Made by a program: the position numbers and the translations under genes
Shown here: positions 31,601-37,456 of the stretch, piece after piece
Layout: each line of letters opens with the position of its first letter
Position numbering within the stretch: the first letter of the stretch is position 1
Notes under the pieces: generated by a model
Database searches by the model: none
Seen by the model: the letters and a program-made list of their open reading frames with translations, nothing else
Told to the model about the DNA's origin: nothing
NCBI GenBank assembly: GCA_020849725.1
Contig: JADLAZ010000025.1
Coordinates: forward strand, 1-37,456
DNA length: 37,456 bases
From: Chloroflexota bacterium
GTDB taxonomy: Bacteria > Chloroflexota > Chloroflexia > Thermomicrobiales > JADLAZ01
Direction: 5' to 3'

Positions 31601-32310
31601 AGCGGATTGAGGAACTGATCGTCATCGTCTCCTATAGTCAGTTCGAGGACCGCACCAAACAGCTCAATCTCGGTGCGGGCCTGACCCTGCAGGCCACGGC
31701 CGCCGGCTGCTGGCGCTACGAGGGTGATGTGCAGGTCTCAGCCTCACCCTACAAGGGTCTCGGTCTCTGCGCCGGCCCGAACGACGTGCCGATTCCGGGG
31801 TGCTCCAACACCTTTACCACGTCCGTGACCGGCACCGTCGAGTTTGAGATCGATCCCGACTCCCTGCCGGGGCCACAGAACGCACCGCCACGCGACCAGC
31901 CGGTCATCCTCCGCTTCATCGCCTCTGGCGGCGGGGTGGAGTACCGCCATACCGGCACGTGGCGACTGACGAGTACGGAGGGCGCGCTAGTCTGCACCGC
32001 CGAATCAGTCGAGGCCTCCTTTCCCGTGTCCGGCGGCGATCTGGGCCTCTACCTCGGTGACACAGTCAAGTACGATGGGCTGGCGTACCATTCGCACCCG
32101 CTGAACTACGAGTGCGACCCGCCCGATGGGCCGAACTACACCGGCTCTGGCCCGGACGGCGTCGGCGGTATCTGGTTCGCGGCCGTGGCGTCGCCGCGCC
32201 TGGACATTGGCGACAACGGCGTGCTCGATGACGCGCGCACGTACGACGGAGACCGTGGCACGGCTGGCACGACACGTTACGAGTGGATCCTGCGACCTGT
32301 GCGGGAGTAG
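28696..32310 (+). CDS. Large secreted HEFMH zinc metalloprotease with SdrD B-like domain and Thr/Pro linker
   Basis: The 1204-residue protein has a signal peptide (MRWARLVSLSLAALLVLSLL). An SdrD B-like repeat follows (about 35-95: GLAFADANRSGTREPGEAGLSG, with Asp/Asn calcium ligands). A beta-rich domain spans about 115-320, then a 175-residue Thr/Pro/Ala/Ser linker. The segment from about 500 begins ELINAAVQRGEITEETGLIYRVYALF. The peptidase core has HEFMH at residues 729-733, the HExxH zinc motif, and Glu752 in WWWEATANW, placed as the third ligand of gluzincins. The C-terminal third (about 900-1204) looks like beta-sandwich domains and includes CSNTFTTSVTGTVEFEID. It probably degrades extracellular protein or envelope targets. 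The peptidase family could not be named with certainty. ATG 28696 follows AGGAAGGGA. The gene ends in TAG. Confidence 0.75.
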   Translation: MRWARLVSLSLAALLVLSLLPSVVEPALAVAGASSARGLAFADANRSGTREPGEAGLSGLTIFHDANADGLPSAGEATTATGVDGAYQLALPAAAGGRLCLLPPADHAPTTPVCHALGSGAIDVGLAPLAGACPGGILLATITGIAPASDQTVFLAPTQLTGPAQGVYAGSRLWLQSPGQQPLTHVQVGETVQTTLTLSNALTGRAGLALRVRYQSAFQAFDTVIAGDGVVPRSLGSGTTPPNPLPADFSVYDKNGELLIYNLPVDGAGRPRDLTLQTRVTAARGMLTLTAAIAGVVARGRLSPLSATCGDSAGSAIFAGPTGLVTTATSTPTSVTTPGTTATATLPTATSTPTVTSSPTPTTTASAIASHTPTLTPPATATLTPTPIPASPTPASTASATSTPSTPVSTITPTTAPTPTFTATPFPASATPTLTPTNVPTDTPTSAASATATPVAPSATPVPTSTSTALPADTPTVTQTAVATATVTPTATTTGTPGTGPTQTSDELINAAVQRGEITEETGLIYRVYALFDDPRLPAQYRGRDADAPDSWVLSEVQDRLPSLSPATQALLAPFLIPPIYAESWHGLRYGTPTTRGAASVAEPQLRAADVPVPICSTVTDRWRALDSAIFPVRIWYQIYPRLGLTDRDRARGLLDALEQDIWVSLTGVMLKQPESDAGFAPCNGLDGRLDFYLGAVTRSEMKRYGSCEEAGPAYVLLDLGTTSEVIAHEFMHVLQFTYSRASCSEYKWWWEATANWAVDHVYQDSNWEHDSAPWFLHSPEEPLERVDDHSEYGAYLLPFYLSKVAPTRQPDLVRQSWRLAGVATNSLVLLDSLLPGGFGEVWPEFARANLNFVQAPRVADDYYRVDVLTAGASRVRQETIELGGPAVKVDMELVSRQINHLAAEYAHVRFVGENTRTVLIRNGLAEQAQPDPHGHVQALYRLEGSSTWQEKNWTDDEVQFFCRDRVAERIEELIVIVSYSQFEDRTKQLNLGAGLTLQATAAGCWRYEGDVQVSASPYKGLGLCAGPNDVPIPGCSNTFTTSVTGTVEFEIDPDSLPGPQNAPPRDQPVILRFIASGGGVEYRHTGTWRLTSTEGALVCTAESVEASFPVSGGDLGLYLGDTVKYDGLAYHSHPLNYECDPPDGPNYTGSGPDGVGGIWFAAVASPRLDIGDNGVLDDARTYDGDRGTAGTTRYEWILRPVRE
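29674..30207 (+). repeat. Low-complexity Thr/Pro/Ala/Ser linker coding region
   Basis: About 178 codons of the metalloprotease gene encode almost only Thr, Pro, Ala, Ser and Val, built from variants of ACG-CCG/CCC-ACC. It is a flexible extracellular spacer of the kind frequent in Chloroflexota, and could be glycosylated. Related short units are not identical tandem repeats. Confidence 0.8.
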
Positions 32311-32420
32311 GACCGATCGTTGCTCACGGCCGCGACCGCAGGCGGCGGCGCGGCCGGGCGACCCAGGGACACGTCGCATCACGCTTGCCGGCCACCGGGC
32401 CGGCGCCCGTCACCACGACA

Positions 32421-32456
32421 GCACCGCCGGCTGCCAGGGAAGGCAGCCGGCGGTGC
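32421..32456. terminator. Strong 15-bp hairpin between the convergent metalloprotease and META genes
   Basis: GCACCGCCGGCTGCC (32421-32435) and GGCAGCCGGCGGTGC (32442-32456) are perfect inverted repeats with a 6-nt loop. They lie between two convergent genes, 111 bp after one stop and 39 bp after the other. No T-tract follows on either strand, so the hairpin may act in both directions or protect RNA ends. Confidence 0.6.
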
Positions 32457-32495
32457 CAGGCCAAATCGGGTGAGCTGCGCTCACGGCCGGTGTGA

Positions 32496-34667
32496 CTACA
32501 CCGGCTGGACGACGATCTCGACGCCGCTCGTCGGCGCGCCACGGGTGATGACCGGGATCGCGGTCGTGCTGGTGAAGATCAGCCGGCCCGACGGGTCGTT
32601 GATCGTCGCCCGCACCGTGTAGGTCAGCCGCTGGTCGATGGCTTTTGGGTCGTAGGTGACCGCGTAGGGGATCGGCACCTGCTGGCCGGTCGTCGTGATC
32701 ACCTGCTCGCCGATCAGCACCGCCGGCGCGTCGGCGCGCGACGTGTCTTGCAGCCGAACGGTCACGACCGAGCCAGACACGAGCGCGATGCGCTGCACAT
32801 AGGTGACGGTGCCGGTTACGGCCGCCGTCGACTTGGCCGCGAAGCCGACTTGCAAGGCGCCGTCGTTGTCGCGCAGCTCCAGCCGGTCGCCGGTGATGCT
32901 GTAAACCGTGGCATTCTGCATCGCCGCCAGGAACGCCGCCTCCTGGGTCATGACCGGCTCGGGGCAGGCCATGCGCGTCGTTGCCAGCGCGCCGATCTTG
33001 ATGGCGCTGCCGGTGACGGTGTAGTTGCCGTTGAACCGGTTGCAGCCGGCCGAGCCGGTGACCGTGCTGTCGGCGCCGAAGGTGGCGGTGACCTCGGTGC
33101 CGTCAACCAGGCTCTGCACGCCGCCGCGGCCGTTGTTGATGCCGTTGGCGATCCAGGTTGTGCTGGTCAGGCTGGTCGGCTTGACCGGAACCAGGTGCAT
33201 GATGCCGCTGCTGAACTTGAGCGCCAGGTAGAGGTCGCCGTCACGCATGGTGTAGGTGGCGACGTTGCCGAGCTGCTCGCGGAAGAGCTGGTCCTGCGAG
33301 TCGGGCGGGCAGGCGATGAGCGTCGTCGGGCCGAGCGTGAGCGTCAGTTCCTGGTTGCTGCCGGTCGTGTACGTCGCCCGCACGTTGTTGCAGTCGGCCT
33401 TGATGGCGGCCGTGCCGTCGGCGTTGAATTGGATGGTGTAATCGGCCGGGCGCGCGACGGTCGTCACGGCGCCGTCGCTCATCTGTGTCTCAGTCCACGA
33501 CCACATCGTGCCGGCCAGGCTGGGGGCGGCGCTCATTGGCGCGAACTCCATGTTGCCACTGTCGAACTTGATGTTGAGGTACAGCTTGCCGTTGCGCGTC
33601 ACGTAGGTGACGACGTCGCCCAACTGCTGGAGGTAGCGCTGGTCGAGCGAGCCGGGCGGGCAGGCAGCGGTCGTCGTCGGGCCAAGCGTGATTGTCAGTT
33701 GCCCGGCGCTCGTCGCCGTGTACTGCCCGACGACCCGGTTGCAGTCAGCCTGGATGGCGAGGCTGCCGTCAGCGTTGAACTGGAGCGTGTACTTCGATGG
33801 GTCGGTCGGCTGGATGACCGCGCCATCGCTCATCTGCGTCCGCTGCCAGGCCCAGATGCCGGTGGTGAGCGTCGACTGGGCGGCCCCATGGCGCCACTGG
33901 TGGTAGTGCTGGCCGATGTTGCCCATCTCGACCCGGAACGCCTCATCATTGGCGGGGTTGTAGGTCAGGATGCGCCGCTCGAAGACCTGCACCATCACCT
34001 GCCGCGACTGCCCGGCCACGCGCACCGTCGTCTGGAATGGCTCGGTGCGGGCGTAGCCGATGGTCAGCAGGCCGACGCGGTTGCGGTAGTCGAGGAAGGC
34101 CTGGGCGACGTTGTGGCGCGTCGGGTCGTCGAAAGCGGCCATCGCGAGTGGGCCGGCGCCGGCGCCGGGCGCCAGGCTCTGCGGTGTCCCGTCGGGCGCG
34201 ATGGCGAACTGGACCGAGGCGCCGATGCGGCGGTCGGCCGGGGCGAAGACGCTGCCGGCGTTGCGGAAGAGGCCGTCATAGGTCGGGCCGGGGTTGTCGG
34301 GGTCACCAGCGATCGGGATGGCCGGCGGCGCCATGAATTGGAAGGTCGCGTCGCCGAGCTGCATCTGGCCGGTGGTCAGCTCGGTGGCAAGCAGCCCGTT
34401 CGTGACCTGGCCGCCGGCCAGCTCCATGCGGCCCTTGTCGAAGTACTGGACGAGCCGCTGGCCGTTCGGAGCCTCGCGGTACGGCTCGGTGATGCCCTCG
34501 GTGGCGTTGGCGAGCGGTCCCCAAAAGTTGGGCGCCAGTGCCTCGCCCTGGCGCCACTGGCGCTCGAATGCCGGGTTCGCAAAGGCGCCGGCCGCTCCCA
34601 CCGCCGGCGCCAGGCCAATAGTCAGAAGCGCGAACGTGGCGAGAAACAGAAACTTCGATTGTCTCAC
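32496..34667 (-). CDS. Secreted protein with META/HslJ-like repeats and C-terminal YbaY-like domain
   Basis: The 723-residue protein has an N-terminal signal (FLFLATFALLTIGLAPAVG). A region of about 270 residues resembles extracellular proteins with NPAFERQWRQGEALAPNFWGP. Three META-like domains follow. Two are close copies, each with Trp, a TQMSDGAV-type opening, ADCN, GPTT and a later CPP. The third opens STTWIANGINNGRGG and carries AGCNRFNGNY and RMACPEP. The last ~105 residues (VTGTVTYVQRIALVSGSVVTVRLQDTSRADA) fit the YbaY family. META domains such as HslJ link to heat or novobiocin resistance in E. coli, but no molecular function is established. GTG 34667 is preferred, with AGGAGAG eight bases upstream. 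It ends in TAG. Confidence 0.82.
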   Translation of the reverse strand: MRQSKFLFLATFALLTIGLAPAVGAAGAFANPAFERQWRQGEALAPNFWGPLANATEGITEPYREAPNGQRLVQYFDKGRMELAGGQVTNGLLATELTTGQMQLGDATFQFMAPPAIPIAGDPDNPGPTYDGLFRNAGSVFAPADRRIGASVQFAIAPDGTPQSLAPGAGAGPLAMAAFDDPTRHNVAQAFLDYRNRVGLLTIGYARTEPFQTTVRVAGQSRQVMVQVFERRILTYNPANDEAFRVEMGNIGQHYHQWRHGAAQSTLTTGIWAWQRTQMSDGAVIQPTDPSKYTLQFNADGSLAIQADCNRVVGQYTATSAGQLTITLGPTTTAACPPGSLDQRYLQQLGDVVTYVTRNGKLYLNIKFDSGNMEFAPMSAAPSLAGTMWSWTETQMSDGAVTTVARPADYTIQFNADGTAAIKADCNNVRATYTTGSNQELTLTLGPTTLIACPPDSQDQLFREQLGNVATYTMRDGDLYLALKFSSGIMHLVPVKPTSLTSTTWIANGINNGRGGVQSLVDGTEVTATFGADSTVTGSAGCNRFNGNYTVTGSAIKIGALATTRMACPEPVMTQEAAFLAAMQNATVYSITGDRLELRDNDGALQVGFAAKSTAAVTGTVTYVQRIALVSGSVVTVRLQDTSRADAPAVLIGEQVITTTGQQVPIPYAVTYDPKAIDQRLTYTVRATINDPSGRLIFTSTTAIPVITRGAPTSGVEIVVQPV

Positions 34668-34769
34668 GATGGCTCTCCTCCTGTAAGGCATCCCCGTCAC
34701 GGGACGGGCGGCTCATCCCTTGAGCACGCAGGCTGTCGACACTGGCGCCAAGGACCGCGCCTGGGCACG

Positions 34770-34799
34770 ACTGTAACCCAGACGCGCCAAGCGGTGCAA
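34770..34799 (-). promoter_or_regulatory. Candidate promoter of the META/YbaY gene (TTGCAC-18-TACAGT)
   Basis: On the minus strand TTGCAC (34799-34794) precedes TACAGT (34775-34770) by 18 bp, about 103 bp upstream of the GTG start and 26 bp beyond the hyuA stop. A 6-bp stem (CCCGTC/GACGGG, 34693-34708) lies in the presumed leader. Confidence 0.38.
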
Positions 34800-34824
34800 A
34801 GGTTCCGGCCATCGGCGCACCCGC

Positions 34825-36933
34825 TCAGCCGATGGCGATGACCAGATTGCCGGCTGCGTCGACCTCGGCGCGACCGGATGGCCCGATGACGACGGTGCAC
34901 TCCCGCTCCTCGACGATCGCCGGCCCGTCGACACGTGCGCCGGGCGCGAGGCGGTAGCGGTCGTAGACGGCGACTGGCCCGAAGGCGGCTTGCTCGGGCA
35001 GGTAGGCCAGCCGCTCGCCTTTGCGCGCCGGGTCGGCGCCAGCGCGGCCGGGTGGCTGCCGCACGAGCACTGGGGTCGGCCCGCTGACGCGCGCCCGCCA
35101 GGTGACGGCCTCGATGGCGACGGCCGGCGCGGCGCGGCGGTAGAGCGTGGCGTAGGTGGCGGCGAAGGCGGCGGCGAGGTCCGTGGCATCGAGCGGGCCG
35201 TCTGGGACCGGCACGGCGATCTGGTGCGCCTGCCCGGCCAACCGCATCTCGGCCGAGCGCGTGACGGTGATCGCGCCGGCCGGCACGCCGGCAGCGCGCA
35301 GGATGGCCGCGCCGTCAGCCTCCAGGTCGGTGTAGAGCGTGGCGACGGCGGCCAGGTCGAGGCGGTCGAGCCGGCCAGCCAGCCCGCGCGCCAGGTCGAA
35401 CGCCAGCGGCGCGGCCAGAAAGCCGGCCGTGCTGCCGACGCCGGCCGCCGGCGGCACGATGACGGTGCGCGAGCCGAGCAGCTCGGCGACGCGGTAGGCG
35501 TGGACCGGCCCGGCGCCACCGAAGGCGAACAGCGGATAGGCGCGTGGATCCTGGCCGTGCTCGACGCAGTGCATGCGCGCCGCGCCGGCCATGCTCTCGT
35601 TGACCAGGCGGTGGATACCCCAGGCGGTGGCGGTCGAGTCACGGTCCAGGTGGGCCGCCAGTGCGCCGATGGCCCGCTCAGCGGCGGCGCGGTCGAGCCG
35701 CATCGCACCGCCGAGGAAGAATCCGGGGTCGAGGTAGCCGAGCAGCAGGTCGGCGTCGGTGACGGTCGGCCACGCACCGCCGCGGCCATAGCAGGCCGGG
35801 CCGGGGTCGGCGCCGGCGCTGTCGGGCCCGACGCGCAGCAGGCCGAGCGAGTCGACACGGGCGATGCTGCCGCCGCCGGCGCCGATCTCGATCATCTCGA
35901 TCGCCGGCGCCCGGATCGGCAGGCCGCTGCCGCGGGCAAAGCGGTGGACGCGATCGACCTCGAACTCGCTCGTCAGCCCCGGCCGGCCATCGGCGATCAG
36001 GCAGGCTTTGGCGGTCGTGCCGCCCATGTCGAAGGAGAGCAGGTTCGGCCGGCCGCCGCGCCGGCCGGCGTCAGCGGCGGCCAGCGCGCCAGCCGCCGGG
36101 CCTGACTCGATGGCTCGCACGGGGAAGCGGCTGGCGGTGGCGACGGTCGCCAGGCCGCCGTTGGAGAGCATGATCAACAGAGCGCCGTCGGGCAGCCCCA
36201 GCGCCGCCAGCCGCGCTGCCAGCCGCGCCAGGTACTGCTCCATCACCGGTTGAACGTAGGCGTTGGCGACTGTCGTGCTGGTGCGCTCGTACTCGCGGAT
36301 CTCGCCGGCCACCTCATGCGACAGCGACAGGCGTACACCCGGCAGCGCCGCCGCCAGCACCGCGCCGACCTGGCGCTCGTGCGCCGGCCACTGGTAGGCG
36401 TGCAGCAGGCAGACGGCGACGGCCTCAACGCCGTGCCGGCCCAGCGTCGTCGCCAGCGCCGCCAGCGCCGCCGGGTCTGGCGCCTGCTCGACCGTGCCGT
36501 CGGCCAGCACGCGCTCGTCGATCTCGAAGCGCCGCTCGCGCGGCACGAGCGGCGTTGGCAGGCGCAGCAGCACGTCGTGCATGTCGTAGCGGTGCTCGCG
36601 GGCGATGTCGAGCACGTCGGCGAAGCCGCGCGTCGTCACCAGCGCCACGCGCGCCCCGGTGCGCTCGATGATAGCGTTCGTCGCCAGTGTCGTGCCGTGG
36701 ACGACATGCCGCACGGCGGCCGGCGCCACACCGGCCTGCGCCAGCACATCGCGCAGCGCTTGCTCGACACCGGCCGATGGATCGGCCGGCGTCGTCAGCG
36801 TCTTGGCGACCCAGTGCGCGCCAGAGGCGTCATCGACCAGCAACAGATCGGTGAACGTGCCGCCGATGTCGACGCCAACCCGGTAGGGACGGACTCGGCT
36901 GTGCTTGTCCGTGGTCATGCCGTGGGGGTCCAT
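34825..36933 (-). CDS. hyuA: N-methylhydantoinase A / 5-oxoprolinase-type subunit (HyuA)
   Basis: The protein of about 702 residues carries the actin/hexokinase-like ATPase motifs of HyuA: VGVDIGGTFTDLLLVDD near residue 20, VHGTTLATNAIIERTGARVAL, and LSNGGLATVATASRFPVRAIESGPAAGAL. It also has LLSFDMGGTTAKACLI, EIGAGGGSIARVD, DPGPACYGRGG and LFAFGGAGPVHAYRVA. It supplies the ATP-dependent part of a ring-opening hydantoinase or oxoprolinase, with HyuB as partner. The start is uncertain: ATG 36933 or 36918, neither with a strong ribosome site, and the frame stays open further upstream without similarity. Its usual partner hyuB is on the same strand but 11.5 kb downstream, separated by the accessory block. 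Confidence 0.92.
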   Translation of the reverse strand: MDPHGMTTDKHSRVRPYRVGVDIGGTFTDLLLVDDASGAHWVAKTLTTPADPSAGVEQALRDVLAQAGVAPAAVRHVVHGTTLATNAIIERTGARVALVTTRGFADVLDIAREHRYDMHDVLLRLPTPLVPRERRFEIDERVLADGTVEQAPDPAALAALATTLGRHGVEAVAVCLLHAYQWPAHERQVGAVLAAALPGVRLSLSHEVAGEIREYERTSTTVANAYVQPVMEQYLARLAARLAALGLPDGALLIMLSNGGLATVATASRFPVRAIESGPAAGALAAADAGRRGGRPNLLSFDMGGTTAKACLIADGRPGLTSEFEVDRVHRFARGSGLPIRAPAIEMIEIGAGGGSIARVDSLGLLRVGPDSAGADPGPACYGRGGAWPTVTDADLLLGYLDPGFFLGGAMRLDRAAAERAIGALAAHLDRDSTATAWGIHRLVNESMAGAARMHCVEHGQDPRAYPLFAFGGAGPVHAYRVAELLGSRTVIVPPAAGVGSTAGFLAAPLAFDLARGLAGRLDRLDLAAVATLYTDLEADGAAILRAAGVPAGAITVTRSAEMRLAGQAHQIAVPVPDGPLDATDLAAAFAATYATLYRRAAPAVAIEAVTWRARVSGPTPVLVRQPPGRAGADPARKGERLAYLPEQAAFGPVAVYDRYRLAPGARVDGPAIVEERECTVVIGPSGRAEVDAAGNLVIAIG

Positions 36934-37418
36934 TCTCGTGAGGGTCGGAGGGCGTTTCCTGAGCGGAGCCGACAGGAACAGGGCGTCGATTGCGGTCAGC
37001 CAGTGGGGCTGGGAACCAGATGCCGGAGCCTCGGCCAGGTCGTCATGGACCGGCGGCAGTGTCACCCAGCGCGTCAGCCAGTGCAACCGGCGGCCTCCGG
37101 CGCAGCAGGGATACACAGAGTGCCCGGGGCGAACGAGGCCGGTCCATGACATCGGCCACGAGGAGAGACGCTGGCGATGAGGGTGATGACGGAGCGCATC
37201 GATCGACCATGCGGGCCGTTGCACGGCTGGCGGAGCGCCGCGACCCCCTGGTTGGCTGCCCGATCTTGCTGAGCTGGTGCTGCTCAGGCCGACGATCGAC
37301 TCGACGGCGCGGCGGGCAGCCGCGGCGCTGGCGTGGTAGACTCAGGCGGCCCGCTACTCGCAGACGTGCTCCTGGCCCCGCCGTCTGCCCACTGGGCGCA
37401 CCGAGGAGGCGAGCGGGA
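36934..37418. other. Divergent noncoding stretch of 485 bp upstream of hyuA
   Basis: Both strands carry only low-quality open frames. It contains a TGG-TAGACT extended -10 (37334-37342) suitable for the HesB/IscA-like gene. I see no RNA gene or repeat in it. Confidence 0.6.
37334..37342 (+). promoter_or_regulatory. Extended -10 (TGG-TAGACT) for the HesB/IscA-like gene
   Basis: TAGACT (37337-37342) with a TGN extension lies about 77 bp before the ATG at 37419. TAGACT is also the proposed -10 of the PBP2-like gene. No good -35 is seen. Confidence 0.33.
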
Positions 37419-37456
37419 ATGATCTCGATTACGGCGGCCGCGGCGGCGCACCTGCG
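37419..37456 (+). CDS. Probable HesB/IscA/ErpA-type iron-sulfur carrier, N-terminal fragment
   Basis: Only the first 12 codons lie in the window. They follow a consensus AGGAGG ribosome site at a good distance and read MISITAAAAAHL, closely resembling the start of HesB/IscA/ErpA A-type carriers (MISLTEAAA and similar). These deliver iron-sulfur clusters to apoproteins. The length is too short for certainty. The cysteine motifs of the family would lie beyond the edge. Confidence 0.5.
   Translation, partial: MISITAAAAAHL

Noticed and set aside
32748..34841. 697-codon plus-strand frame
   Set aside because: It is antisense to the META/YbaY gene, which has signal peptide, repeats and ribosome site.

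Overview
The window is about 37 kb of very GC-rich DNA with dense coding, strong G/C at third positions and long meaningless antisense reading frames. Genes usually start with AGGAG-type ribosome sites. Several traits suggest Chloroflexota, perhaps near Thermomicrobia or Sphaerobacter: secreted proteins with Thr/Pro/Ala/Ser linkers, a cupredoxin-fused NirK, many Gfo/Idh and enolase-superfamily enzymes, VanW, and AfsR-type ATPase regulators. This placement is inference; there is no rRNA or other phylogenetic marker, and no tRNA, CRISPR array or transposase was seen.

Region 1 (1-3.2 kb, minus) looks like a sugar-acid or hydroxy-acid catabolic operon: an enolase-superfamily dehydratase, a Gfo/Idh/MocA oxidoreductase and an Ldh-family dehydrogenase cut by the window edge. 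Region 2 (3.5-10.2 kb, minus) holds two genes for the nickel-pincer cofactor of lactate racemase-type enzymes, larC and larE, plus an Rrf2 regulator. Between them lie VanW, an ECF sigma factor and its membrane anti-sigma factor. Region 3 (10.5-23.3 kb) is mixed housekeeping and metabolism: LMW phosphatase, cupredoxin-NirK, YchF, a YfhO-like membrane protein, nitronate monooxygenase, a DinB-like protein, a PBP2 homologue, a DUF4149 protein and N-methylhydantoinase subunit B.

Region 4 (23.3-34.8 kb) is accessory in character and separates hyuB from hyuA, which lie in the same orientation and in the usual order. It holds two palindromic repeat elements, an AfsR/SARP-type regulator interrupted by two in-frame TAG codons, a Uma2 nuclease gene flanked by a second copy of that regulator's 3' end, a damaged PIN toxin-antitoxin pair, a large secreted HEFMH metalloprotease and a META-repeat/YbaY-like secreted protein. 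Region 5 is hyuA, a noncoding stretch, and the first codons of a likely HesB/IscA gene.

The observations most worth checking are: a PBP2 whose SxxK active site reads AALM; a toxin-antitoxin pair in which one base change explains loss of both the toxin ATG and the antitoxin TGA; the double-amber regulator with an operator-like palindrome filling its promoter spacer; and the duplicated regulator tail around Uma2. I did not find a clearly new multi-gene defence or biosynthetic system. The nearest candidates for unusual biology are the interleaved lar/sigma/VanW cluster and the 11.5 kb accessory block.
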